Below are positions 1 to 8,403 of a stretch of 64,000 nucleotides of DNA, in pieces. This stretch comes from Microbacterium sp. LWO12-1.2. Lineage in GTDB: Bacteria > Actinomycetota > Actinomycetes > Actinomycetales > Microbacteriaceae. Within the stretch, counting starts at the first letter, position 1. Each line of letters opens with the position of its first letter. The stretch is from positions 310,001-374,000 of the forward strand of contig NZ_JBEGII010000001.1 of the NCBI RefSeq assembly GCF_040675875.1, in the 5' to 3' direction. Both the position numbers and the translations under genes were made by a program. A model generated the notes under the pieces. That model did not search any database. It was not told where the DNA came from and worked only from the letters and a program-made list of their open reading frames with translations.

Positions 1-2
1 GT

Positions 3-920
3 CGTTCCGACCTCACGGTGTTCGCGGCCGACATGGACGGCTGGGCGAGTGGCCTGTACCTGGTACCGGCAGAACAGCGGCGGCTGGTGCCGCCCGGACG
101 AGACGAGGACTTTGTGCCCGCGCTCGTGCGCCTCGTGGCGGAGGACGCGCTCGACCTCGTGATCTCCACCGTCGACGTCGAACTCGTAGCCGTCGCCGGA
201 CGTCGCGAGGAGCTGGCTCCGGCCGTGTTGGCGGCGCCGTCCGCCGAGACGCTGCACACCGCGCTCGACAAGCTGTCTCTCGCCGAGCGCTGCGCGCCGA
301 CAGGGTTCGCTCCGCGCACTGTCCTCGCAGGGCCCGATGCGCAGAACGTGGACTGGGAGTTCCCTGTCTTCGCCAAGCCTCGTCAGGGTGCGGGCAGTCG
401 CGGGGTGCGCCTGGTCCCTGATCGCGCCGCGCTCGACGCACTGCCGTTGGACGAGGGCCTCATCGTGCAGGACTTCCTCCCCGGTGAGGAGTACTCGGTC
501 GACGTGATCGCCGATGCCGAGGGCAACATCGTCGCCGCGGTGCCTCGCACGCGGGCCCGAGTGGACTCGGGTGTCGCGATCGCCGGACGTACCGTGCGCG
601 ACCCCGAGCTCGAAGGCACTGCTGCGGCGCTCGCACGCGCCATCGGTCTCGTCGGCGTCGCCAACGTCCAGCTGCGACGGGATCGCTCGGGCCGTGCGGT
701 GCTGCTCGAGATCAACCCGCGGTTCCCGGGTGCGCTGCCGCTGACCATCGCCGCCGGTGTCGACATCCCGTCCCTGGTGGTCGACCTGTTCCTCGGGCGC
801 GAGCTTCCCGCTCTGGTGCCGTTCCGCGAGGTCGCCTCGGTGCGCTTCTTGGAGGACATCATCGTCGAGGTGGAGGACGTGCTTGTCTCGGCGCATGCCG
901 GGCATCAGGAGGAGTCGTGA
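3..920 (+). CDS. ATP-grasp ligase, 5'-truncated by the window edge
   Basis: This is a carboxylate-amine/thiol ligase-type ATP-grasp enzyme of the carbamoyl-phosphate-synthase-like group. The reading frame is open to the first bases of the window, so the true start and part of the N-terminal pre-ATP-grasp domain lie upstream; the GTG at 18 is only the first in-frame start codon seen. Visible ATP-grasp signatures are FAKPRQGAGSRG (glycine-rich ATP loop), VQDFLPGEEYSVDV (the E-rich adenine/ribose segment) and LLEINPRFPG (the metal-binding E-x-N-P-R). The stop overlaps the next start (GTGA), so it is co-translated with a PHP protein and lies upstream of a polysaccharide synthase. The substrate cannot be told from sequence. 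Confidence 0.85.
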   Translation, partial: RSDLTVFAADMDGWASGLYLVPAEQRRLVPPGRDEDFVPALVRLVAEDALDLVISTVDVELVAVAGRREELAPAVLAAPSAETLHTALDKLSLAERCAPTGFAPRTVLAGPDAQNVDWEFPVFAKPRQGAGSRGVRLVPDRAALDALPLDEGLIVQDFLPGEEYSVDVIADAEGNIVAAVPRTRARVDSGVAIAGRTVRDPELEGTAAALARAIGLVGVANVQLRRDRSGRAVLLEINPRFPGALPLTIAAGVDIPSLVVDLFLGRELPALVPFREVASVRFLEDIIVEVEDVLVSAHAGHQEES

Positions 921-1630
921 GCCACGAGGCGCTGCGCGGTGACCACCACGTGCACTCCACGTTCTCCGACGACGCCGTCTCCACCCTGGTCGAGAACGTC
1001 GCTGCGGCTGCGGCGATCGGGTTGACCACGCTCAGGCTCGTGGACCACGTGCGCCAGAGCACGACCTGGGTGCCCGAGTATCTCGAGGCCGTGCGCGCCC
1101 TCGAGATCCCGGAGGGGCTCACGGTGCTCACGGGCGTGGAGGCCAAGATCCTGAATGCGGCGGGCGACCTCGACATCCCGGCCCTGCCTGCGGGGATCGA
1201 CCGCATCCTGATCGCCGATCACCAGTTCCCCGGGATCGATGGTCCCCTCGGTCCCACCGCGGTGCGCGAGCGCATCGCGGACGGATGGGGGAAGGCCGAC
1301 GTGCTCGATCAGTTCGTCTCGGCGCTCATCGCCGTGATGAGGCGGTATCCGGGCAACCAGCTCGCGCACTGCTTCTCGCTCCTCCCCAAGATCGGGCTCG
1401 CCGAGAGCGAGCTCGGCGCCGAGCGGGTGGAGGCGTGGGCACGCGCTGCAGCCGAGAGCGGAACCCTGGTCGAGGTGAACGAGAAGTGGGGATGCCCCGA
1501 GGCCCCGACGCTTGCGGCGCTGCGCTCCGCAGGGGTCGAGATCGTCGCCTCCACCGACAGCCACGTGGCCTCGGATGTCGGACGCTACCGCCGCGTCACC
1601 GCACTGTTGGCGGGGGAATCCGGATCCTGA
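917..1630 (+). CDS. PHP-domain metal-dependent phosphoesterase
   Basis: This 237-residue protein has the complete PHP metal-site pattern: H11-V-H13 near the N-terminus, LVDHV, GVEAKI, ADHQF, LAHCFSL and C-terminal STDSH. PHP proteins hydrolyse phosphoesters using two or three metal ions; histidinol phosphatase is the best-known free-standing member. The gene starts with GTG inside the stop of the ATP-grasp gene and its TGA overlaps the next ATG (TGATG). Translational coupling to an ATP-grasp enzyme and a glycosyltransferase argues against a histidine-biosynthesis role and suggests a part in making or tailoring a polymer precursor. That role is inference; the family call is firm. Confidence 0.85.
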   Translation: MSHEALRGDHHVHSTFSDDAVSTLVENVAAAAAIGLTTLRLVDHVRQSTTWVPEYLEAVRALEIPEGLTVLTGVEAKILNAAGDLDIPALPAGIDRILIADHQFPGIDGPLGPTAVRERIADGWGKADVLDQFVSALIAVMRRYPGNQLAHCFSLLPKIGLAESELGAERVEAWARAAAESGTLVEVNEKWGCPEAPTLAALRSAGVEIVASTDSHVASDVGRYRRVTALLAGESGS

Positions 1631-3117
1631 TGGCAGACCTCACCTGGCTCGAGACCGCCTTCGTCGTCTTCCTGCTGATCTGCGTGTTCGTGGGCACCCT
1701 GCCCGTGATCAACACCGGTCTGCAGTTCCTGTCGCTGCCGCTGCACGCGTTCCGCAACCACTACGCCAAGGCCGCGCCGTACCACCCGCGCGTGGCGGTG
1801 CTGATCCCGGCGTGGAACGAGGGCCTGGTCATCGGGCCTGCGATCGAGCGGCTGCTCCAGCTGGAGTACCCCGCAGATCGTCTGCGCGTCTTCGTCGTCG
1901 ATGACGCCTCGACCGACGACACACCGGACATCGTCACCGCGAAGGCGGCCGCCTATCCTGGCCGAGTCGTGCATCTGCGGCGCGAAGTCGGCGGCGAGGG
2001 CAAGGCGCACACGCTGAACCACGGGCTCGACATCGTGCTCGCGGATGAGTGGACCGAAGCCGTCCTCATCATGGACGCAGATGTCATCTTCGCCAGGGAC
2101 TCCCTGCGCAAGCTCACCAGGCACCTCGCCGACGAGAAGGTCGGCGCCGTCACCGCCTACATCGCCGAGGGCAGCCGGGACCGCAACTACCTCACCCGCT
2201 TCATCGCGATCGAGTACGTCATCGGACAGCTCTCGGCCCGACGCACCCAGAACGTCGGGGGTGCGATCGCCTGTCTCGCCGGAGGGGCGCAACTCCACGC
2301 ACGGGCCAACCTCGAGGCGATCGGCGGGCGGATCCCCACCGGAACGCTCGCGGAAGACACCATGACGACGTTCGAGGGCCAGCTCAAGGGGCGCCGGATG
2401 GTCTTCGAGCCGCACGCCGTCGTCTACGCGGAGGAGCCGCGCACGGTCGACAGCCTGTGGAAGCAGCGTCTGCGCTGGGCGCGTGGCAACGTGCAGCTCA
2501 CCTCGATCTACCGCAAGCTGTGGTTCCGTCCCAGCCGCGTGCACAACCTCGGGAGCATCCCGTTCGGACTCGCATGGTTCACGATCCTGCTCTTGCCCGC
2601 GTTCATGATCCTGGCAGCGGCGGCCATGCTCACGCTGCTCATCCTGCACAGCTCGATCGCCGACTTCGTCTTCCGCTTCATGTGGATCTCGGCTGCCTGC
2701 ATCTACCTCTTCTCGATGCTGTACTCCGTGCAGCTCGATCCGCGGATCGGCCGGCAGTCATGGCGGGAAGCGCTGATGTTCCCCGGCCTCGGCGCGCTGA
2801 TCCTCATGGCGATCGCGCTGTTCCCCTGGTTGTTCGAGCGGGTGCTGTCGGAACTCGGCATGGCGCTGACCGATCAGACCCGGTTCACCTGGGCTGTGAT
2901 CTTCTACCTGTGGGGCCCGATCTCGATGCTGGGGATCTGGCTCGCGCGCGCCGTCGAGCGACTGCCGGGCGGACGCTTCTTCGCCGGACTGCTGCTCTAC
3001 GTCTGCGGCTACGGCTCACTGCTGTGCGCCATCACGGTGGACTCGTACATCAAGGAGTGGCGTCATGCCGACGCCTCATGGATCAAGACCGAGAAGATCG
3101 GAAGGGTCGACTCATGA
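1630..3117 (+). CDS. Processive family 2 glycosyltransferase (membrane polysaccharide synthase)
   Basis: This 495-residue membrane protein has the GT2 processive synthase signatures: VDDASTDDT, the metal-binding D149-A-D151, the catalytic TLAED (E242-D243) and Q279-R-L-R-W283. It has one membrane helix at about residues 5-30, a cytosolic GT domain at about 55-300, and four or five C-terminal helices. This layout is that of NodC/PgaC/hyaluronan/cellulose-synthase-like enzymes, which polymerise a nucleotide sugar and extrude the chain. No PilZ domain is visible. ATG 1630 overlaps the PHP stop and sits directly before the first membrane helix, so the much longer upstream open frame was not used as start. 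The polymer is unknown. Confidence 0.85.
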   Translation: MADLTWLETAFVVFLLICVFVGTLPVINTGLQFLSLPLHAFRNHYAKAAPYHPRVAVLIPAWNEGLVIGPAIERLLQLEYPADRLRVFVVDDASTDDTPDIVTAKAAAYPGRVVHLRREVGGEGKAHTLNHGLDIVLADEWTEAVLIMDADVIFARDSLRKLTRHLADEKVGAVTAYIAEGSRDRNYLTRFIAIEYVIGQLSARRTQNVGGAIACLAGGAQLHARANLEAIGGRIPTGTLAEDTMTTFEGQLKGRRMVFEPHAVVYAEEPRTVDSLWKQRLRWARGNVQLTSIYRKLWFRPSRVHNLGSIPFGLAWFTILLLPAFMILAAAAMLTLLILHSSIADFVFRFMWISAACIYLFSMLYSVQLDPRIGRQSWREALMFPGLGALILMAIALFPWLFERVLSELGMALTDQTRFTWAVIFYLWGPISMLGIWLARAVERLPGGRFFAGLLLYVCGYGSLLCAITVDSYIKEWRHADASWIKTEKIGRVDS

Positions 3118-3257
3118 CCGAGACACCCTCACACGACGCAGAAGTGGAGGAGATCGCCGCGGACCGCCGCCGCGAGTTGCGCCTCGTTCCACAGGGCCTG
3201 CTCGCCCTGGCGATCGTCGTCGTCGTCGTGATCATCCGAGAGCTGTTCCTCCGGTGA
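3114..3257 (+). CDS. 47-residue single-pass membrane microprotein
   Basis: The ATG overlaps the stop of the synthase gene (ATGA) and the TGA overlaps the GTG of the receiver gene (GTGA), which makes translation likely despite the small size. The N-terminal 30 residues are highly charged and acidic, then LALAIVVVVVIIREL forms one hydrophobic helix, leaving a cytosolic N-terminus and a very short tail. No family was recognised. By position it could be an accessory or regulatory subunit of the GT2 synthase, as small partners occur in other synthase operons; that is inference only. Confidence 0.65.
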   Translation: MTETPSHDAEVEEIAADRRRELRLVPQGLLALAIVVVVVIIRELFLR

Positions 3258-3601
3258 CCGGGCGGCCTCTCGCCCTCGTCGTCGAGGACAGTCCAGATCA
3301 GACAGCGCTGTTGCGCCGCTACCTCGACCGCGAGGGCTTCGACATCTTCGCCGCGGCCGATGCCGAGGCGGCGATCGCCGCGTTCTCCGACATCGTTCCG
3401 GTCGTTGCCGTGCTCGATCTCGTCCTGCCGGGGATGTCCGGGCAGGAGTGCGCAGCGCTGGTGCGGGAGCGCTTCCCCGACTGCTTCCTCGTGATCAGCT
3501 CCGTCCTCGACGCCACGGACTACCCGCCCGCGGATGCGGCGTTGCCCAAACCGATCATCGGAGCCGACCTGCACGAGATCCTGCAGCGGGTGCAGCGGTG
3601 A
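3254..3601 (+). CDS. Stand-alone response-regulator receiver domain
   Basis: This 115-residue CheY-like receiver starts with GTG at 3254. The acidic pocket is in VVEDSPDQ, the phospho-acceptor is D55 in VLDLVLPG, and the conserved lysine is K99 in LPKPI. The protein ends with the receiver fold: there is no DNA-binding, cyclase or other output domain. It overlaps both the microprotein and the histidine-kinase gene by GTGA, so kinase and receiver form a cognate pair. A single-domain receiver acts by protein-protein contact or as a phosphate relay, so it may control the synthase directly rather than transcription (inference). Confidence 0.9.
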   Translation: MTGRPLALVVEDSPDQTALLRRYLDREGFDIFAAADAEAAIAAFSDIVPVVAVLDLVLPGMSGQECAALVRERFPDCFLVISSVLDATDYPPADAALPKPIIGADLHEILQRVQR

Positions 3602-5391
3602 ACGCTGCGACACCTCTGGACCGCGCCGAGAACCGCTGGTACCGGCTCTTCGACAACCCGAGTCCGCTGCTGAAGCAGGCGCCGACGGCGATCGCGATCG
3701 CCGTCGCCGCGATCGTGGCCTGGCTCAATCCCGACCTCGCCTTCACCCAGGGATTGGCGGCGCTCGGGGGAATATCGCTCGTCCTCATCGCGACGCTGCA
3801 CGCCGCTGTCCTGAGCGCGCTGCGCGTGTACGACGGCTGGGTCGTGCTGATCATCCCGATGGTCGACATCCTCGGGGTCGGGATGTTCCGCGCGGGCACG
3901 GGCGGGGCGGGATCGCTGTTCTCGTCGCTGGTGCTGCTCCCGGTGGTGTGGCTGGCGGCCGCGCCGGGAATCCGCTATGTCTTCGTCGTGGCCGGATTCA
4001 CCGCCGTCGCACTCCTGATGCCGTACTTCACCAGCCCACCCGACACGACCGTCGAATGGCTGCGCGGCGTGATCGCCCCTCTCGTCTTCGCCGCGATGGC
4101 CGCGGTGATCAACGAGCTCTCGCGTCAGCAGCGCATCCGCGCCGAGCAGGCAGAGCGACTCGTGGCGGATCGGACGGCGGCGCTGAGCGACAACGTCGCG
4201 ATGCTGGTGCAGCTGCGCGAGAAAGAGCTGCAGAATCAGGCCCTCGTCGACTCCTATGAGGGCCTGTGGTCATCGATCACCGCGCAGGCGGTGATCGGAA
4301 CCGATCGCGCGGGGAGGATCACGGCGTGGAACCCGGGCGCGGAGCGGCTGCTCGGCATCACCTACGCCGAGGCCGTGCAAGCCGTGCGCGTCGACCGCTT
4401 CTTCCCGGATTCCGTGCTCACGGTGCTGGCTCAGGACTGCCCGGGGGGCGCGGACCCGCGGGAGTCCCCCGAGCTCGCCCAGGGGGTGAAGGCGCTGTTC
4501 GCTCGCGTCGATGCCGAGCAGATGTTCGACGGCGATCTCTCTGTCACCACGGCCGGGGGGACGACGGTTCCCGCCCGCGTGACCATCACCCCGCACAATG
4601 ATGCCGACGGGGCGCAGCAGGGGTACCTGTTCGTCGTGACGGACGAGAGCAGGGCCGTCGAGGTCGCACGTATGAAGGACGAGTTCGTCGGGATGATCTC
4701 CCATGAGCTGCGCACACCGTTGAGCGCGATCATCGGGTTCCTCGACCTGCTGCAGAACGATCCAGGGCAGCCCCTCACCGATGAGCAGGAGGAGTTCGTC
4801 GGCATCATCGAGCGCAACGCGCAGCGCCTGCTCAATCTCGTCGGCGACCTGCTCTTCAGCGCGCAGGTCGAGTCTGGTCGGTTCCCACTCGACCGCGCCG
4901 ATACCGACGTCGCCGAGCTCGTGCGCTCCGCCGTCGTCTCCGCGGGGCCGCACGCCCTGCGCGAGGGTATCGCCCTCACGGCCGATGTACCGATCGGGCC
5001 GGTGCGAGCGCTCGTCGATCCAGGGAGGATCGGTCAGGCGCTCGACAACCTGCTCTCCAACGCGATCAAGTTCACCTCGACCGGCGGCAGCGTGACGGCA
5101 CGTCTCGTTCTGGTCGACGGAGGTGTGCAGATCTCGGTGCGCGACACCGGCGTCGGCATTCCCAAGGACGAGCAGGGGATGCTGTTCACCCGCTTCTTCC
5201 GCGCGTCGACGGCCACGCAGAACGCCGTGCCAGGGGTAGGACTGGGACTCACGATCACCCGAGCGATCGTGATCGCACACGGGGGAGCGATGGATGTGGA
5301 GAGCGAGGAGGGAGTCGGGACGGAGTTCCGGTTCACGCTCCCGGCGGCCCCGCGCACCGAGGTGCTGACCACGCTCAGCATCCCGAAGTGA
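3598..5391 (+). CDS. Membrane-bound PAS-domain sensor histidine kinase
   Basis: This 597-residue kinase has about six hydrophobic segments in residues 20-180 and a likely coiled coil around 180-220. A PAS domain follows at about 220-340 (VIGTDRAGRITAWNPGAE and a PAC-like GYLFVVTDESR). The dimerisation domain carries phospho-acceptor H369 in ISHELRTPLSAIIGF, and the ATPase domain has the N box LLSNAIKF, G1 DTGVGIP, F box FTRFFRAS and G2 GVGLGLT. GTG 3598 overlaps the receiver stop. It lacks an attached receiver, consistent with partnering the preceding CheY-like protein. It is the last gene of the overlapped operon. The ligand is unknown. Confidence 0.92.
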   Translation: MNAATPLDRAENRWYRLFDNPSPLLKQAPTAIAIAVAAIVAWLNPDLAFTQGLAALGGISLVLIATLHAAVLSALRVYDGWVVLIIPMVDILGVGMFRAGTGGAGSLFSSLVLLPVVWLAAAPGIRYVFVVAGFTAVALLMPYFTSPPDTTVEWLRGVIAPLVFAAMAAVINELSRQQRIRAEQAERLVADRTAALSDNVAMLVQLREKELQNQALVDSYEGLWSSITAQAVIGTDRAGRITAWNPGAERLLGITYAEAVQAVRVDRFFPDSVLTVLAQDCPGGADPRESPELAQGVKALFARVDAEQMFDGDLSVTTAGGTTVPARVTITPHNDADGAQQGYLFVVTDESRAVEVARMKDEFVGMISHELRTPLSAIIGFLDLLQNDPGQPLTDEQEEFVGIIERNAQRLLNLVGDLLFSAQVESGRFPLDRADTDVAELVRSAVVSAGPHALREGIALTADVPIGPVRALVDPGRIGQALDNLLSNAIKFTSTGGSVTARLVLVDGGVQISVRDTGVGIPKDEQGMLFTRFFRASTATQNAVPGVGLGLTITRAIVIAHGGAMDVESEEGVGTEFRFTLPAAPRTEVLTTLSIPK

Positions 5392-5429
5392 GCGGCCTGC
5401 CAGCGCCTGTCGCCTCGCCCGGAAGCTGA

Positions 5430-5435
5430 TAGCCT
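5430..5435 (+). promoter_or_regulatory. Possible -10 element for the ABC-F gene
   Basis: TAGCCT about 40 bases before the ABC-F start resembles the TAnnnT hexamers seen before other starts here. It would give a leader of about 35 bases carrying the GGCGGAAGG ribosome site. There is no clear -35. Confidence 0.35.
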
Positions 5436-5476
5436 GGTCGGCTCGACAGTTGCGGGCGGAAGGACGGCCACGCACG

Positions 5477-7165
5477 GTGGGCTACATCGATGTCTCAGGA
5501 ATCTCACTCACGCTGCCCGACGGTAGACCACTTCTCGACGAGGCGACCTTCCGCGTCGGTCAGGGCTCGACCAGCGCTCTGATCGGGCCGAACGGCGCGG
5601 GCAAGACCACGCTGCTGCGCATCATCCGCGGGGATCAGGCCGCCGACGACGGCGTCGTCACGATCGACGGCGGACTCGGTGTCATGGATCAGTTCGTCGG
5701 CCACGGCGAGCCGGGGCAGACCGTGCACGAGCTCCTCGTCCGCGTCGCCCCTCGGCGCATCCGAGCGGCGGCCGAAGCGCTCGAGGCGGCCGAGAACGCC
5801 TTGATCGAGCGCGATGAGCACGACACCCAGATGTCCTACGCGTCGGCCATCGCGGAGTATGCGGATGCCGGGGGCTACGAGCACGAGACCGTGTGGGATC
5901 AGTGCACGGTGGCCGCCCTCGGCGTGCCGTTCGAGCGAGCGCGCTACCGCGAGTTGACCACGCTCTCGGGCGGCGAGCAGAAGCGGCTGGCGCTCGAGGC
6001 GCTGCTGCGGGGTCCGGATCAGGTGCTGCTGCTCGACGAGCCCGACAACTACCTCGATGTGCCGGCGAAGCGCTGGCTCGAGGAGCAGCTGCGGCAGACC
6101 GCCAAGACCGTGCTCCTGGTCTCGCACGACCGCGAGCTGCTGGCCCGCGCGGCGGATCGGCTCATCACCCTCGAGCCCGGCGGCGCCGGTGCCACCGCGT
6201 GGGTGCACGGCGGCGGCTTCGGGACGTACCACCAGGCACGGAGCGACCGGATGGACCGGCTCGACGAACTGCGCCGACGCTGGGACGAGCAGCACGAGAA
6301 GCTGCTGATCCTGGTCGCGAACCTCAAGGTCAAGGCATCCGCGAACGACGGCTTCGCCTCGCGCTACCAGGCGGCTCAGACGCGGCTGCGGAAGTTCGAG
6401 GAAGCGGGCCCGCCCGAAGAACGTCCACCGGCGCAGGACTTCGACATGCGCCTGCGCGGAGCGCGCACGGGCAAGCGCGCGGTGGTAGCGCATCAGCTGG
6501 AGTTGAGCGGCCTCATGAAGCCGTTCGACGCCGAGGTCTGGTACGGCGATCGCGTGGCGGTGCTCGGCTCGAACGGCTCGGGCAAGTCGCACTTCCTGCG
6601 GCTGCTCGCCCGTGGCGGCACCGACCCGGATCCCTCGCTCGGGCATGTGACGTCGACGGGGGAGCAGCTGAGCGAGGTCGCGCACACCGGGCGCGCGGTG
6701 CTCGGCGCGCGTGTGGTGCCGGGACTGTTCGCCCAGACGCATACGCATCCGGAGTTCGTGGGTCGCACACTGTTGGAGATCCTGCACCGCGGCGACGACC
6801 GCCGTGCTGGGATGCCCCGCGACGCCGCGAGCTCCGCTCTCGACCGGTACGGACTCGTGCGCCAGGCGCAGCAGACGTTCGAGTCGTTGTCGGGCGGTCA
6901 GCAGGCCCGGTTCCAGGTGCTGCTGCTCGAGCTCTCCGGCGCCACGTTGCTCCTGCTCGACGAGCCGACGGACAACCTCGATATCGAGTCGGCTGAAGCG
7001 CTCGAACAGGCGCTGGAGCGCTTCGAGGGCACGGTGCTCGCGGTCACGCACGACCGGTGGTTCGCGCGCTCCTTCGACCGGTTCCTGGTGTTCGGTTCTG
7101 ACGGGACGGTCTACGAGTCCACCGAACCGGTCTGGGACGAGCGCCGCGTCACGCGGTCGCGCTGA
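5477..7165 (+). CDS. ABC-F subfamily ATPase (ribosome-associated type)
   Basis: This 562-residue soluble protein has two ABC nucleotide-binding domains and no membrane segments. Domain 1 has Walker A GPNGAGKTT, signature LSGGEQKR and Walker B VLLLDEPDNYLD; domain 2 has GSNGSGKS, LSGGQQAR and LLLLDEPTDNLD. The linker between them is charged, as in ABC-F proteins that act on ribosomes and in some cases protect against antibiotics. GTG 5477 was preferred to the ATG at 5450 because the family begins right before the first strand (YIDVSGISLTL) and GGCGGAAGG lies upstream. The gene is monocistronic, between the kinase operon and a terminator. Resistance versus housekeeping translation factor cannot be decided from sequence. 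Confidence 0.88.
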   Translation: MGYIDVSGISLTLPDGRPLLDEATFRVGQGSTSALIGPNGAGKTTLLRIIRGDQAADDGVVTIDGGLGVMDQFVGHGEPGQTVHELLVRVAPRRIRAAAEALEAAENALIERDEHDTQMSYASAIAEYADAGGYEHETVWDQCTVAALGVPFERARYRELTTLSGGEQKRLALEALLRGPDQVLLLDEPDNYLDVPAKRWLEEQLRQTAKTVLLVSHDRELLARAADRLITLEPGGAGATAWVHGGGFGTYHQARSDRMDRLDELRRRWDEQHEKLLILVANLKVKASANDGFASRYQAAQTRLRKFEEAGPPEERPPAQDFDMRLRGARTGKRAVVAHQLELSGLMKPFDAEVWYGDRVAVLGSNGSGKSHFLRLLARGGTDPDPSLGHVTSTGEQLSEVAHTGRAVLGARVVPGLFAQTHTHPEFVGRTLLEILHRGDDRRAGMPRDAASSALDRYGLVRQAQQTFESLSGGQQARFQVLLLELSGATLLLLDEPTDNLDIESAEALEQALERFEGTVLAVTHDRWFARSFDRFLVFGSDGTVYESTEPVWDERRVTRSR

Positions 7166-7174
7166 CGCGCACGC

Positions 7175-7252
7175 TCCCTGCTGAGTGAGGGGTCAAGACA
7201 CGCCGCGCGCCGATCGCGCGGCGCGGCGTGTCGTGACCCCTCACATCAGGGA
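7175..7252. terminator. Bidirectional terminator between convergent genes
   Basis: TGAGGGGTCA (7186-7195) pairs with TGACCCCTCA (7234-7243), and inside it GACACGCCGCGC pairs with GCGCGGCGTGTC around an 8-base GC-rich centre. An outer TCCCTG/CAGGGA pair extends the stem and includes the stop codon of the minus-strand gene. It serves the ABC-F gene and the flavoenzyme gene. Confidence 0.8.
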
Positions 7253-8334
7253 GTGAGGCGGAAAGGCTCGGCGGCGCGGGCGGAGGGGTCGAGTGCGAGG
7301 TCAGCCAGCACGGCGCCGATTCCGGTGGCGAACTTGAACCCGTGCCCCGAGAACCCGGCGCCGACCACGACGTGGCCCCGGCGATCGAGTACGAAGGTCC
7401 CGTCGGCGGTCGAGGTGTACGTGCAGCTGAGGGGTACCGCGCCGGCGGGGTCCAGGCCCGGCATCCACTCGCGCACGTAGGCGGCGAGCGTCTCCTGGTG
7501 CGTCGGGAGGTGCGGGCGCGCGTCCGGGTCGACCTCGTCGCCGACCAGGTGGAAACCGACCTTCACCCCCTCGCCGGGCGTCGGCATCCCGTACACGGTC
7601 GCCGGGTAGACGGCCGGGTCTGTGTAGTGGTTGAACGATGGCCAGGCGTGATCGGTGCGCGGCACGAAGTGTGCGGGGGTCTCTTCCGTGACCGTGAGCG
7701 CGGGCAGACCGATCCGCGACAGGAGCTTTCCCGTCCAGGCGCCGGCCGTCACGACCACCGTGTCGGCCTGGAGACGCGTGCCGTCCCCGAGTTCGAGCAC
7801 AGCGCCGTCCGGCGTCTCGCCGATGTGGGCGACGGGAGTGCTCCACCGCACCTCGCCCCCGGCGGCGAGGATCCGCCGCTCCAGCTCGCGCAGGGCATCC
7901 GCCGCCCGCACCACGCCGGCGTCAGCGGACCACAGCACGTCACCGTCGAAGCGCATCCCCGGCCAGCGCCTTGTCGCGTCGGCGGCGGAGATCAGCTCGG
8001 CGGGGATGCCCCGGGCGGCGAGGCTCTGATGCACCGCCATGATGTCGACATCTCCGTGCGTGACGAGCCCGTGCAGCCGCAGCAGCGGTGCCCCATCGAC
8101 ATCGCCGAGCGCATCCCATCCGGCCCGTGCGCGCATCAGAAGATCGAGGTAGTGGTCCTGGTCGTAGGCGTTGTTGAAGTTGCGGGTCGCCCCGTGCGAT
8201 GCCCCTTCGCGGTGGCCGCGCGCGAAGCGCTCCAGCACCACGGGCCGATGCCCGCGCCGGGTCAGCTCCCATGCCGTCGCGAGACCCATCACACCGCCGC
8301 CGACCACGGCGACGTCCACAGCATCCGTCCTCAT
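7246..8334 (-). CDS. Sarcosine oxidase/N-methyltryptophan-oxidase-type FAD oxidoreductase
   Basis: This 362-residue enzyme belongs to the DAO/monomeric sarcosine oxidase family, which oxidises secondary amino acids and releases H2O2. The FAD-binding motif VVGGGVMGLATAWEL is at the N-terminus, followed by the ERF/GASHGATRNF segment typical of MSOX. C304, in SCTYTSTADGTFVLD, sits where MSOX attaches its flavin covalently; GAGFSGHGFKFATGIG is the conserved active-site turn. The ATG at 8334 has a good GGGAGG ribosome site; longer versions start inside the upstream sequence and lack one. The substrate (sarcosine, N-methyl amino acid or similar) is not determinable. It is monocistronic. Confidence 0.85.
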   Translation of the reverse strand: MRTDAVDVAVVGGGVMGLATAWELTRRGHRPVVLERFARGHREGASHGATRNFNNAYDQDHYLDLLMRARAGWDALGDVDGAPLLRLHGLVTHGDVDIMAVHQSLAARGIPAELISAADATRRWPGMRFDGDVLWSADAGVVRAADALRELERRILAAGGEVRWSTPVAHIGETPDGAVLELGDGTRLQADTVVVTAGAWTGKLLSRIGLPALTVTEETPAHFVPRTDHAWPSFNHYTDPAVYPATVYGMPTPGEGVKVGFHLVGDEVDPDARPHLPTHQETLAAYVREWMPGLDPAGAVPLSCTYTSTADGTFVLDRRGHVVVGAGFSGHGFKFATGIGAVLADLALDPSARAAEPFRLTP

Positions 8335-8391
8335 GCCTGCCTCCCGGTATCGGATACAGTCTCCCAGCCATCGCACCGCTCGCCTCCCGGG

Positions 8392-8397
8392 TAGGCT
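8392..8397 (+). promoter_or_regulatory. -10 hexamer of a leaderless promoter (guaB3)
   Basis: TAGGCT ends 6 bases before GTG 8404, leaving no room for a ribosome site; transcription would begin at or next to the start codon. Confidence 0.6.
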
Positions 8398-8403
8398 GGA
8401 CGG

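Noticed and set aside
1285..1629. Longer start for the GT2 synthase inside the PHP gene
   Set aside because: The extra 115 residues are a frame-shadow of the PHP protein. ATG 1630 overlaps its stop and begins directly before the first membrane helix.
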